DNA of 49,397 nt, taken from contig NZ_KB893273.1 of assembly GCF_000374065.1 (NCBI RefSeq), positions 1 to 49,397 on the forward strand. The letters run 5' to 3'. Within the stretch, counting starts at the first letter, position 1, and each line of letters begins with the position of its first letter. Of the stretch, positions 34,699 through 43,375 are shown piece after piece. Below the pieces are notes generated by a model. It did no database searches. It was not told the DNA's origin and worked only from the letters and a program-made list of their open reading frames with translations. The position numbers and the translations under genes were made by a program. This DNA comes from Spirosoma luteum DSM 19990. GTDB lineage: Bacteria > Bacteroidota > Bacteroidia > Cytophagales > Spirosomataceae.

Positions 34699-37335
34699 GT
34701 GTCCATCGAAAAGCAGCGCCTTGACGACCCCGCCTGGCGACAATGGGGTCCCTACGTGTCCGACCGGCAGTGGGGAACCGTGCGCGAAGATTACAGTGCC
34801 AATGGCGATGCCTGGAATTATACCACCCACGATATGGCCCGCAGCTATACGTACCGGTGGGGTGAAGAAGGAATAGCGGGTTTCTGCGACGATAAGCAGC
34901 AGCTTTGTCTGGCACTGGCCCTCTGGAACGGGCAGGACCCTATTCTGAAGGAACGGTACTTTGGCTTATCCAACAGCGAGGGAAATCACGGCGAAGATGT
35001 CAAGGAACTCTATTATTATATAGACAACATCCCTACACATTCGTACCAGCGGATGCTGTACAAATACCCGCAGGCTGCTTACCCCTACGAGTGGCTCATT
35101 CAGGAAAATCGCCGGCGAACCCGGCAGGACCCAGAATTTGAACTGCTCAATACCGGAATCTTCGATGATGACCGCTACTTCGATGTATTCGTCGAGTACG
35201 CTAAAGCCGGTCCGCAGGATGTACTGATGCGGGTAACGGTGCACAACCGGGGGCCTGAAGCCGCCGATCTGCACCTGCTGCCCACGCTTTGGTTTCGGAA
35301 TACGTGGGCACACGGAGATGATACGGATGGGGTACCCAATTACAAACCGATGCTGGTTTTGTCGCCCGAGGGCAACGTGTCGGTCGAGGATTCGGCCCTG
35401 GGTTATTACGTTTTACACGCAGACGGGCAACCGGAATGGCTGTTCTGCGACAATGAACCCAATGTTGCCCGGCTCTACAACACCCATACCGGTTCCCGCT
35501 ACCCGAAAGACGGCATCAATGACCATGTTCTACACGGGGCAAACACCGTTAACCCGCACCACACGGGTACCAAAGCAGCCGCTCATTACAAATTGACCGT
35601 TGAAGCGGGGCAATCCGTCACCCTGCGGTTGCGGCTTGAATCGGTTTCGCTGCCGAATCCCTTCGTAGATTTCGACGCTATTTTCTCGAAGCGGCAGGTA
35701 GAGGCCGATGAATTCTACGCCACCGTTCAGGCCGAACAGGCTACCGACGACGAAAAGCGGGTGCAGCGCCAGGCTTTTGCCGGAATGCTCTGGAGCAAGC
35801 AGTATTACTACTACGACGTATCGCGCTGGCTGGCTGGGTCGCCAGCCAGCCCTCCCCCACCCCCCGAACGCCGAAACGGGCGTAACCGCACCTGGCTGCA
35901 ACTCATCAATGCCGACGTTATTTCCATGCCCGATACCTGGGAGTACCCCTGGTATGCCGCCTGGGACTGGGCGTTCCATTGCGTCACCCTGTCGCTTATC
36001 GACCCTGGCTTTGCCAAGCAGCAGCTCATGATACTGACCAACGAGTGGTACATGCATCCCAATGGGCAACTACCCGCTTACGAATGGAACTTCTCCGACG
36101 TGAATCCACCCGTGCAGGCCTGGGCGGCCTGGCGAATTTTCCACCTCGAGCTTGAGCGCAATCCATTTGCGGGCGAGGAAGATTTGACGTTCCTGCGGGG
36201 TATTTTCCACAAACTGATGATCAACTTTACCTGGTGGGTGAACCGGAAAGATGCATCAGGGAATAATATTTTTGAAGGGGGGTTCCTGGGCCTGGACAAC
36301 ATCGGCGTTTTCGACCGTAATACCGTTTTTCCCGATGGCAGTCATCTGGAGCAGGCCGACGGAACGAGCTGGATGGCTATGTACGCGCTCAATATGATGC
36401 GTATTGCGCTGGAACTGGCCCGCCACGATGCCGTGTATGATGAGATGGCCACCAAATTCTTTGACCACTTTCTGTACATTGCTGGTGCTATCACCAAAAT
36501 TGGTGGTACTGATACGGGGCTTTGGGATGAAGACGATGCGTTTTTCTACGACCAGCTTCGGATGAGCGATGGCACGATTCACCGGCTGCGTGTCAAAACA
36601 CTGGTGGGGCTGATTCCCCTTTACGCCGTTGAAATACTGGATGGCGAACTACTAAAAGCAAATCCATCCTTCGTGGAGCGAATGGACTGGTTCCAGAGTC
36701 ACCGCCCGGATTTGTATAATCAGGTATCACGCTACACCGAAAAAGGGATGAACCAGAAGCGGTTACTGAGTCTGTTGCGCGGCTTCCGGTTAAAAGCTTT
36801 GCTCAGTAATGTACTGGATGAAAACGAATTTTTAAGTCCGCACGGGGTCCGGGCGGTATCGCAGGTGTACCGGGAACGTCCTTACCAATTTACGCTGGAT
36901 AATGCTACGTTTACCCTTACCTACACCCCTGCCGAAAGTACGACCGATATGTTTGGGGGAAACAGCAACTGGCGTGGTCCCGTCTGGATGCCAACCAACT
37001 ACCTGATGATAGAAAGCATCGAACGGTTTTACGATTATTTCGGGGACGAATTCACCGTCGAATACCCCATTGGGTCGGGGCAGCAGATAACCCTCAAAGC
37101 CGTAGCACTGGAGCTGACGAACCGGCTAATTGGTCTGTTTACGAAAGACAGTGCCGGCAACCGCCCTGCGTTTGGCCAGCACCCCAAACACAAAGACCCG
37201 CACTTCAGGGATTACGTCCTGTTCTACGAATATTTCGATGGGGACAACGGCCGGGGCGTTGGAGCCAGCCACCAAACGGGCTGGACCGGTTTAGTGGCGG
37301 AACTTATCAATCGGAAGTACAGGCTCCTGACCTAA
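34699..37335 (+). CDS. GH63-family glucosidase/MGH1-like glycoside hydrolase
   Basis: An 878-residue protein starting at GTG (34699). It matches the long bacterial GH63 form: AWRQWGPYVSDRQWGTVREDYSANGDAWNYTTHD at the start, MLYKYPQAAYPYEWL, then the (alpha/alpha)6 barrel with WEYPWYAAWDWAFHC, LPAYEWNFSDVNPPVQAWA, GLDNIGVFDR and GNSNWRGPVWMPTNYL. Family members remove terminal glucose from oligosaccharides or glycerate glucosides. I do not assign the acid/base residues. No signal peptide, so it acts in the cytoplasm. Confidence 0.92.
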   Translation: MSIEKQRLDDPAWRQWGPYVSDRQWGTVREDYSANGDAWNYTTHDMARSYTYRWGEEGIAGFCDDKQQLCLALALWNGQDPILKERYFGLSNSEGNHGEDVKELYYYIDNIPTHSYQRMLYKYPQAAYPYEWLIQENRRRTRQDPEFELLNTGIFDDDRYFDVFVEYAKAGPQDVLMRVTVHNRGPEAADLHLLPTLWFRNTWAHGDDTDGVPNYKPMLVLSPEGNVSVEDSALGYYVLHADGQPEWLFCDNEPNVARLYNTHTGSRYPKDGINDHVLHGANTVNPHHTGTKAAAHYKLTVEAGQSVTLRLRLESVSLPNPFVDFDAIFSKRQVEADEFYATVQAEQATDDEKRVQRQAFAGMLWSKQYYYYDVSRWLAGSPASPPPPPERRNGRNRTWLQLINADVISMPDTWEYPWYAAWDWAFHCVTLSLIDPGFAKQQLMILTNEWYMHPNGQLPAYEWNFSDVNPPVQAWAAWRIFHLELERNPFAGEEDLTFLRGIFHKLMINFTWWVNRKDASGNNIFEGGFLGLDNIGVFDRNTVFPDGSHLEQADGTSWMAMYALNMMRIALELARHDAVYDEMATKFFDHFLYIAGAITKIGGTDTGLWDEDDAFFYDQLRMSDGTIHRLRVKTLVGLIPLYAVEILDGELLKANPSFVERMDWFQSHRPDLYNQVSRYTEKGMNQKRLLSLLRGFRLKALLSNVLDENEFLSPHGVRAVSQVYRERPYQFTLDNATFTLTYTPAESTTDMFGGNSNWRGPVWMPTNYLMIESIERFYDYFGDEFTVEYPIGSGQQITLKAVALELTNRLIGLFTKDSAGNRPAFGQHPKHKDPHFRDYVLFYEYFDGDNGRGVGASHQTGWTGLVAELINRKYRLLT

Positions 37336-37337
37336 AA

Positions 37338-37374
37338 TGCCCGTATAATGTCGGCACTGGACATCATACGGGCA
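37338..37374 (+). terminator. Hairpin after the GH63 gene
   Basis: TGCCCGTATAATGTC (37338-37352) pairs with GACATCATACGGGCA (37360-37374) at 14 of 15 positions. It starts just after the GH63 stop; the downstream bases are T-rich but not a clean tract. Confidence 0.6.
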
Positions 37375-37400
37375 CCGTTGTTTGTTAGTCTATTCGGTTG

Positions 37401-37949
37401 TCAGTCGTTCAGCCTTACCGGACGTAATACGGTAAAGCGTTGCTGAAGCAGGTAGTAACTACCAAACAGTACCGCACTGAAAAACAGATCACCCAGCAGT
37501 CCATTCAGGAAGAAGGACGTGCCGTTATAAAACGCCAGCCCGGCTACGTAACAGCCCATCAGACCAGCCGCCGTTTGTGGATAAAACGAGCTACCGTACC
37601 ATACTACAAAGTTGGTAATCAGAAAGAAGAGAATGGACGAGCTAACAGATGCCAGGGCGATGCGACCAGCCGACGGGCGCTGTAAACTCCATAGACCAAT
37701 GAGCCACACCAGCGCGAAGCTGATGTAAACTGCTCCCATGCTATTATGAAATCCAATTAGTGTATCACTTAAAAGCATGGCTGCAAGCGGAACAAACAGC
37801 CCCAGCCATTTACGGTCGAAGGAAGCAGCCCCAAATAGAGCCAGCGCAGCTACGGGTGTAAAATTGTACCAGTGCGGTACCAACCGAAACAGGGCCGTAG
37901 CCAAAATAAGTATAGTCAGTAATGTCAGGCGAATCTGTAGGGGCTTCAT
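37401..37949 (-). CDS. DUF6580-like membrane transport protein
   Basis: About 182 residues from ATG 37949 (MKPLQIRLTLLTILILATALFRLVPH). Five to six hydrophobic segments (FTPVAALALFGAASF, LGLFVPLAAMLLSDTLIGFHN, FALVWLIGLWSL, ILFFLITNFVVWYG, FFSAVLFGSYYLL) fit the DUF6580 family, compact membrane proteins like vitamin-uptake S components. The upstream mRNA leader resembles a cobalamin riboswitch, which would suggest vitamin B12 or a precursor as cargo; this is inference. Confidence 0.75.
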   Translation of the reverse strand: MKPLQIRLTLLTILILATALFRLVPHWYNFTPVAALALFGAASFDRKWLGLFVPLAAMLLSDTLIGFHNSMGAVYISFALVWLIGLWSLQRPSAGRIALASVSSSILFFLITNFVVWYGSSFYPQTAAGLMGCYVAGLAFYNGTSFFLNGLLGDLFFSAVLFGSYYLLQQRFTVLRPVRLND

Positions 37950-37984
37950 ATGTATAAAATCAGCAGTTAGGGAATCAACGTAAA

Positions 37985-38120
37985 CGAGTGGCGAATTGAT
38001 CCTGCAATGTGTGTGGCAAAGATAACCCCTTAAATAGTTATGGCAAAGCCTGCCGGTAGTTGTGCAGCAAAACAGCACTGATTCGCCTGAATTTACCCCA
38101 TAAAACCGGGTATGGCAGAA
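37985..38120 (-). promoter_or_regulatory. Candidate cobalamin riboswitch upstream of the DUF6580 gene
   Basis: Read on the minus strand, the leader has GGCGAATC-AGTGCTG-(T4)-GCTGCACAACT-ACCGG, similar to the B12-box core (GGTGnAAnTCC ... GCnG ... CGCnACTG), and later TTGCAGGATC-AATTCGCC, which could be the 3' CAGGA/GCC element. Match is partial and judged by eye. Confidence 0.4.
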
Positions 38121-38125
38121 GAAAG

Positions 38126-38767
38126 TCAGTTAGCTGTGTAGTGGTGTAGAAACGTAATCAGCCGCTCGAAGTGGGTTTGTTCGTAGGAATTTTGCGTCAG
38201 GCGAACAAGCGAGTGCCGGTATTCGTCCACCAGCCTGTCAAAATAGGGATTGTGGTTCAGCCGGGCCGCTATAAGTCCTTTGTAGCACCGGTGGGTTTGA
38301 TTGTACACATAGCGACAGGGCTGGTCGGGCTGGTCGTTCAGTAACTGATCGATAACGGCTATGGCGTAGGCTTTCTGCATAAATTCAAATCCCTGCTGGT
38401 CGAAAAATAATTCTATCTGTTCGCAAACGTGCATAAGTTCATCCTCCGAATGAATTCTATACCGGAAATACTGGAGGCCCCTAAACCGACCGATAGATAA
38501 TAAAAACGTGTTGGCATCAGACCTGAACTCAGTCAGGTTGTGTAAAAATTGCTGGGCAATCTGTTCAATCTGATCATTTCGGCAGCCAAAATTTACCTCC
38601 AGCATGGTATCGTCCGGATATGGTACAGAGGAAAGAACAATATTCTGAAATCCATTGGCCGTTTCCCGGCGAAACTGTTTTTTTTCGGGCAACAATCCGT
38701 AACCGTGTTGCGCAAAAAACGGTGCCAGGCACTCATACAGTTTCGTTTCAAAAGGAGTAACAGTCAT
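38126..38767 (-). CDS. Unknown cytoplasmic protein
   Basis: About 213 residues from ATG 38767 (MTVTPFETKLYECLAPFFAQHGY). No signal peptide or membrane segment. It begins like small DUF4304-type proteins (a helix, then GYGLLPEKKQFRRET, then strands), but the similarity is weak. Residue composition is aromatic and charged (RFRGLQYFRYRIHSEDEL). It lies divergent from ssrA. Not assigned. Confidence 0.6.
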   Translation of the reverse strand: MTVTPFETKLYECLAPFFAQHGYGLLPEKKQFRRETANGFQNIVLSSVPYPDDTMLEVNFGCRNDQIEQIAQQFLHNLTEFRSDANTFLLSIGRFRGLQYFRYRIHSEDELMHVCEQIELFFDQQGFEFMQKAYAIAVIDQLLNDQPDQPCRYVYNQTHRCYKGLIAARLNHNPYFDRLVDEYRHSLVRLTQNSYEQTHFERLITFLHHYTAN

Positions 38768-38934
38768 GTCATTTAACGTTACGGAAATGGCACAGGTCGC
38801 CTTCCGGTACAACTACATTTAAGCACCTATTGTTACGCGATTTGCCCCTACCCCTGATTTCTTCCGCTGAGCAGAACTAAACGGGGCAGTGAACAGTTAC
38901 ATTATTTACACGCCCAAATCAGGGCCGTTAATTT

Positions 38935-39305
38935 GGGGACGACCGGAATTGACAGCTTGCAGAGGTCGCGTGTAAGCATGCCGGGAGTTGACGGAATTTC
39001 CCGCCCAAACAAATCGTCAAAACAATAACAGGCGAGTATAACTACGCCATGGCTGCCTAATCCGGAGGATTAAGCATTAGCCATTGTCTCCCCGGCCTAC
39101 GTGCTGCTGGCTGGATCAGGAGGCACCATCTCGCAGCGCTGGCTCAGTTTATGGTGTTAACGGCTGAGCGAGACACAAGCACCTACGGATGACGATTGGT
39201 TTGGTACACACCGGTCTGATTCCCGACAATCCCAAGCGTACCTAAGCATGTAGAAAGCACGACGGGTTCCTTGACTGGACGAGGGTTCAAATCCCTCCGT
39301 CTCCA
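38935..39305 (+). ncRNA. ssrA: tmRNA (ssrA)
   Basis: The tRNA-like ends pair (GGGGACG at 38935 with CGTCTCC ending 39304, then A); the T-arm is GAGGGTTCAAATCCCTC. The tag reading frame at 39031-39060 encodes GEYNYAMAA-stop. The 5' GGGGACGACCGGAATTGACA start is the standard tmRNA opening. It rescues stalled ribosomes and marks proteins for degradation. The 3' CCA is not encoded. Confidence 0.96.
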
Positions 39306-39358
39306 CAAACAGGATTGTAAATCACGTAGTTACAAGATTTACACACAGTATTGCACAC

Positions 39359-39400
39359 AAAAGCGGGTTATGCACAGGCATTTCCCGCTTTTTGTTTTTT
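39359..39400 (+). terminator. Terminator of ssrA
   Basis: AAAAGCGGG (39359-39367) pairs with CCCGCTTTT (39384-39392), followed by TTGTTTTTT. Confidence 0.8.
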
Positions 39401-39451
39401 AAGGAAAGGGGGTACGCTTTAAACGCGATCTTTTGACTATTTGGTGATGGC

Positions 39452-39949
39452 TTAATTGCGTTTATCGGCAAAGAAAAATTGATTAATGAATAGGCCTATT
39501 ATTGTGTCGTGAATCACGACTGACTTTGAGAAGCAAATGGTTCGGCGGGTCAATCGTTTTAAACGCGTTCGAAGGGTCAGGTGCTTACGTTCAAGACTTT
39601 GCAAAGATGCTTTACGGATTAAGCGAAAGCGTTGGTCTAAGCAGTCAAAATAGGCCCACCAAGAGTCCTTTATCCACCTGATTACTTCAATTTTAGCCAC
39701 CTCCAACAGATTCATCAAGTGGCGGAACGTTTGGTGGGTACGGCCGCACCGGCGGACCGGTCCCAAAACAAAGGCAATAATCTCGCCTGTCACGGCATCC
39801 TCCACCCACCACAGCCAGCGGGGTTGTTTCTTCTTACCCACGTAGGACCGCCCGGCGGCCCGGCACATCTCATTGACTTTGAGACTCATTTTCAAGCCTC
39901 TATCAATATACAAGGGGTTAACATGAATGACTTCACTACTTTTTTTCAA
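39452..39949 (-). CDS. insB: IS1 transposase InsB part, altered at catalytic motif
   Basis: InsB carries the DDE-type catalytic core. Present are RWLWWVEDAVTGEIIAFVLG, WIKDSWWAYFDC (second Asp) and SLERKHLTLRTRLKRLTRRTICFSKSVVIHD (Glu). The first catalytic position, usually Asp in (V/M)DE-x-W, reads VNEM here, and two 5-residue insertions (CRAAGRS instead of WS, and VRRCG within GPRTHQT) interrupt conserved strands. The usual start is made by frameshift from insA, not an independent codon; the TTG at 39949 is only the frame opening. Likely nonfunctional. Confidence 0.8.
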   Translation of the reverse strand: MKKSSEVIHVNPLYIDRGLKMSLKVNEMCRAAGRSYVGKKKQPRWLWWVEDAVTGEIIAFVLGPVRRCGRTHQTFRHLMNLLEVAKIEVIRWIKDSWWAYFDCLDQRFRLIRKASLQSLERKHLTLRTRLKRLTRRTICFSKSVVIHDTIIGLFINQFFFADKRN

Positions 39950-40199
39950 ACTGAGTGCTGACGGTGTTCCGATTAACGCCTAAAATACGGGCGGTATCAC
40001 GTATGCCTGCTCCGTTGAGTACCATCTGAGTGATCTGCTCGTTGACCAAGGGGTCACGGGCCTTGTGGGTGTAAGTTTGAACAAACGTTCGGCTACAGTC
40101 ATAACAGCGGTAACGTTGAGTGCCTGCACGGGTTGTGCTATAGCGTTTGACTTGTTGAGTTTGACCACAATGCTTACAGGCAACCGCTTCTAAGACCAT
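39936..40199 (-). CDS. insA: IS1 InsA (zinc-ribbon, HTH DNA-binding protein)
   Basis: An 87-residue protein with paired Cys (ACKHCG ... YRCYDCSRTFV), a zinc ribbon, and a helix-turn-helix (GAGIRDTARILGVNRNTVSTQ) binding the IS ends. It ends in FEKK-stop at a run of seven A in the coding strand (TTTGAAAAAAAGTAG). One extra A would join it in frame to InsB, so either slippage makes the fusion or an A was lost. Confidence 0.88.
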   Translation of the reverse strand: MVLEAVACKHCGQTQQVKRYSTTRAGTQRYRCYDCSRTFVQTYTHKARDPLVNEQITQMVLNGAGIRDTARILGVNRNTVSTQFEKK

Positions 40200-40240
40200 T
40201 CACAAACATATCTGATTCAACGCAGTTAGGCCATTACCAA

Positions 40241-40746
40241 TCATTGAAACAAAACTGGCACTTGGCTTTACTTCTCGTCGAATCAACTCTGTTGCGATAA
40301 GAATTTTCCAAGAACTGTACAGCCTTTACAAAAGCATAAGTTCTTCACGGTAACCAACGTCATTGGCCATGCTACTTAATGACAACATGCAAGTCAGTGC
40401 CTAGTTTGTGTAAATGCAGGTCAATTGTTTCATATTGAGCCTTTTTGAAATTTAAGTACCTAATAAGTGTGGGAATATTATGGTTACTACCCTATAAATC
40501 CAGTCGGTTCAGGACAGGGATTACCAACATATCTTGCCTAATTTCTTGCTAACAACTGAGCGGAAATAAACAGGATTGGCCTTGGTAACATCACGCCTGC
40601 AAGCCTTTTGCAAACGGATCACCATGCCGAAATCCCTAATACGGGCGGCCACAGCGATCCGGTAGCCCTATTAGCAACAGTTAAGTAAACAACTAGCCAA
40701 GCTCTCCTCCCAGTTCATAGCCTGCGGGGAGGGCTTGGTTGGCTGC
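40241..40746. other. Intergenic region right of the IS
   Basis: The 506 bases contain no credible gene. The last ~65 bases form the hairpin at 40682-40753. Several short frames are broken by stops; the area may be the remains of an older gene interrupted by the IS, but I cannot identify it. Confidence 0.5.
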
Positions 40747-40753
40747 TTACTTA
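40682..40753 (-). terminator. 21-bp hairpin over the end of the P-type ATPase gene
   Basis: Bases 40682-40702 and 40733-40753 pair at 17 of 21 positions, and all four mismatches are transitions; an inner CTCC/GGAG pairing may add to it. The right arm contains the ATPase stop (40747-40749). Confidence 0.6.
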
Positions 40754-42732
40754 AATGTTAAGTTCTGTACCCGAACGGCGTTCAGAATCGCCAGCATAGC
40801 TACGCCGACGTCGGCGAAAACGGCCTCCCACATCGTGGCAAGCCCGCCCGCACCCAGTACGAGTACGATGCCTTTTACGACTAAGGAGAGCGTAACGTTC
40901 TGCCAAACAATCCGGCGCGTTGCCCGACCAATCTCAACCGCCATGGCAATTTTAGCCGGTTCATCGTTCTGAATAATAACGTCGGCGGTTTCGATGGTCG
41001 CATCGGAGCCTAAACCGCCCATCGCTATGCCCACATCGGCCAGGGCGACTACCGGCGCGTCGTTCACGCCGTCGCCAACGAAGGCCAGCTTCGCTTTCGG
41101 ATTGCCAGCCAGCTCTGCTTTAAGCCGCTCGACCTGCGCCACTTTGTCTTCGGGTAACAGATCGCCGTGCCACTCGCCGATACCCACCTGCTTAGCCACC
41201 AGTTCGACCACCGCCGATTTGTCGCCCGATAACATTACGGTGCGGATGCCGTCGGCTTCCAGGCGTTTCACAGCCTCGGCGGCATCGGGTTTCACTTCGT
41301 CGGCGATGGTAAAATAACCCGCAAACTGTCCGTCGATAGCCGTCATCACGATGGTGAAGGAAATCTGGGTCAGTGCCTCATCAAACGCAACATTGAATTT
41401 ACGAAGCAGTTTGGCATTCCCCGCCAGCATTGCTTTCCCATCGACCTGCCCTTTAAGCCCGTGCCCGGCAATCTCTTCTACGTCTTCGACCACTACCGTT
41501 TCGTAGCCCGTACCAGCGTATTCGATAATGGCCGTGGCCACCGGGTGCGTTGATTTACTTTCCAGCGCGGCTGTCAATCGAGCCAGTCCGGGCGCGTCGA
41601 TACCTACGGGTTTAACATCCTGTACCTTGAAAACACCTTTAGTCAACGTACCGGTTTTATCCATGACCACCGTTTTTAGCTGGGTCATCAGGTCCAGAAA
41701 GACCGAACCTTTGAACAGAATACCCTGCTTTGAGCCAGCCCCGATACCCCCGAAATAGCCCAGTGGAATAGAAATTACCAGTGCGCACGGGCAACCAATC
41801 ACCAGGAATACCAAACCCCGGTAGAGCCAATCCTGAAACTGATAGTTTTGAACAACGAAATATGGCACTACCGTAATCAGCAGGGCGAGGGCGCAAATGG
41901 CGGGGGTGTAGATTTTGGCGAAGCGGGCGATAAATTCCTGCGTCTGCGCTTTGCGGCCCGTAGCCTGCTGTACCAGTTTGAGAATACGCGACAGTTTGGA
42001 ATCCTGGTAGGGCGTGGTAACATCCATCTCCACCAGCGACTGCCGGTTGATCATCCCCGCCAGCACGGCTTCCCCTTTTGCAATGGTCCGGGGTACGCTT
42101 TCGCCCGTCAGCGCAGCCGTATCGAAGGTACCGTTATTGGAACGCATCACCCCGTCCAGACCTACTTTCTCGCCCGGCTTTATCTGAATGACATCGCCCA
42201 CCCCAACGGTAGCGGCTTTAACAGTCTGCGCCTGTCCATTATGCAGCACGGTCACCTCATCGGGGCGTACGTCGAGCAGGGCCTTGATAGAGCGACGTGC
42301 CCGCAGCACGGCCGCATCCTGAAATAACTCACCAATGGTATAAAACAGCATCACCGCTACGCCTTCGGGGTATTCCCGAATACCAAACGCCCCCAGGGTC
42401 GCTACGCCCATCAGGAAAAACTCGGTGAACAGTTCGCCTTTGCCAATGCTGCTCACCGCCCGGCGCAGTACCGGCCAGCCCACGGGCAGGTAAGCCAGAA
42501 CGTACCAGAGAAGCCGGCTGGGGTCCTTGAACCAGCTTTTGGCGTAATAGTCGAGCGCAATACCGGCCAGTAGCAGCACCAGGCTGATAGCTGCCGGGGC
42601 ATAGGTGCGCCAGACCTGATCCGGGCCTTTCTTAGCGGGGGCCACATCGGCCACCGGGGTCGTGCCTTCTTCGATTAATTCGATGTCGTCATCATCGTCG
42701 TGGTCATGGTTGTGGTCGTGGTCGTTAGCCAT
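40747..42732 (-). CDS. Heavy-metal-translocating P1B-type ATPase (Zn/Cd/Pb type)
   Basis: A 661-residue export pump from ATG 42732 (MANDHDHNHDHDDDDD). The N-terminus is a His/Asp-rich metal-binding stretch instead of a CxxC domain. Then come membrane helices, TGES (actuator), the metal-site CPC motif in GCPCALVISIP (residues ~314-316), phosphorylation DKTGTLT (Asp ~358), HP motif in STHPVA and GDGVNDAP. The CPC and His-rich leader favour Zn2+/Cd2+/Pb2+. Its start follows the 211-residue membrane gene by 7 bases, so the two form an operon. Confidence 0.93.
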   Translation of the reverse strand: MANDHDHNHDHDDDDDIELIEEGTTPVADVAPAKKGPDQVWRTYAPAAISLVLLLAGIALDYYAKSWFKDPSRLLWYVLAYLPVGWPVLRRAVSSIGKGELFTEFFLMGVATLGAFGIREYPEGVAVMLFYTIGELFQDAAVLRARRSIKALLDVRPDEVTVLHNGQAQTVKAATVGVGDVIQIKPGEKVGLDGVMRSNNGTFDTAALTGESVPRTIAKGEAVLAGMINRQSLVEMDVTTPYQDSKLSRILKLVQQATGRKAQTQEFIARFAKIYTPAICALALLITVVPYFVVQNYQFQDWLYRGLVFLVIGCPCALVISIPLGYFGGIGAGSKQGILFKGSVFLDLMTQLKTVVMDKTGTLTKGVFKVQDVKPVGIDAPGLARLTAALESKSTHPVATAIIEYAGTGYETVVVEDVEEIAGHGLKGQVDGKAMLAGNAKLLRKFNVAFDEALTQISFTIVMTAIDGQFAGYFTIADEVKPDAAEAVKRLEADGIRTVMLSGDKSAVVELVAKQVGIGEWHGDLLPEDKVAQVERLKAELAGNPKAKLAFVGDGVNDAPVVALADVGIAMGGLGSDATIETADVIIQNDEPAKIAMAVEIGRATRRIVWQNVTLSLVVKGIVLVLGAGGLATMWEAVFADVGVAMLAILNAVRVQNLTFK

Positions 42733-42739
42733 TGGGATG

Positions 42740-43375
42740 TCAGAATTTAATAAAAAAGATGAGAACACCGAGGGTAATCAGAATACCGCCGGTTATGCGT
42801 TTTTCGTACTGATCGAGCCAGTGCCCGTTTACGCGGGCCAATCCCCGGTACGACACCGCCGTTAGCCCCACCATGCAGGCAATGGTCACAATGGTATAGG
42901 TTACGGCCAGCGTAGCGATGGCGGTCCAGCCCAGGGTACCCGCCGTGAAGAAGAATGTTTCAATTTCCAGGCAGGGCGAAAAAAGCATCGCCACCGACAG
43001 TGTCGTAATAATGGTCGATTTGGAACGGCCCGTCAGTCCTTTTGGCACGTGTTCGTGAGGGTGGTCCGGCGATCCGGCATTGGTGTCGTGCATAGCAAAG
43101 TAGATTAGGCCCATGAACACTAACAGTAGCGATGCAATTAACCGGGTCTGCGCTTCTAATCGTTCAGATACTTCCATGCCGATGGCCCCGATAACGACGC
43201 CCAATGTCACCGTACTCAGCGTATGAAAAAAGCCGCTCAGTGCTACTACGCCCAGTGTTTCCCGTTCTGACCAGCCCTCGGACCGACCAATCAGCACGAC
43301 CGGTAACCAGTGGTTAGGAATGGCTGCGTGAACGGACCCCAGCAAGATACTGCCGATTAGTAAGTTCCAGAGCAT
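42740..43375 (-). CDS. Six-helix membrane protein of the metal operon (NicO/RcnA- or UreH-like)
   Basis: A 211-residue membrane protein with about six helices. It starts LLIGSILLGSVHAAIPNHWLPVVLIGRSEGW, with His and Pro in the first helix as in RcnA/UreH/NicO-type metal permeases; a His-rich loop (DTNAGSPDHPHEHVPKG) follows helix 3, then SPCLEIETFFFTAGTLGW. The role is probably metal or cation efflux supporting the ATPase. The family is judged from the helix-1 motif and His loop only. It heads the operon with the ATPase. Confidence 0.72.
   Translation of the reverse strand: MLWNLLIGSILLGSVHAAIPNHWLPVVLIGRSEGWSERETLGVVALSGFFHTLSTVTLGVVIGAIGMEVSERLEAQTRLIASLLLVFMGLIYFAMHDTNAGSPDHPHEHVPKGLTGRSKSTIITTLSVAMLFSPCLEIETFFFTAGTLGWTAIATLAVTYTIVTIACMVGLTAVSYRGLARVNGHWLDQYEKRITGGILITLGVLIFFIKF

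Larger units (their letters stand above)
39441..40240 (-). mobile_element. IS1-family insertion sequence, ~800 bp, probably inactive
   Basis: Terminal inverted repeats TTGGTGATGGCTTAATTGCG (from 39441) and the complement of bases ending at 40240 match at 19 of 22 positions. They enclose insA and insB in the IS1 order. Length fits IS1. No target duplication is recognisable between the flanks, implying an old insertion. It lies 135 bases after the tmRNA. Confidence 0.85.

Noticed and set aside
38830..38870. Third copy of the 48-bp noncoding repeat
   Set aside because: Only a short CCCCTACCCCTGATTTC similarity; the rest does not match.
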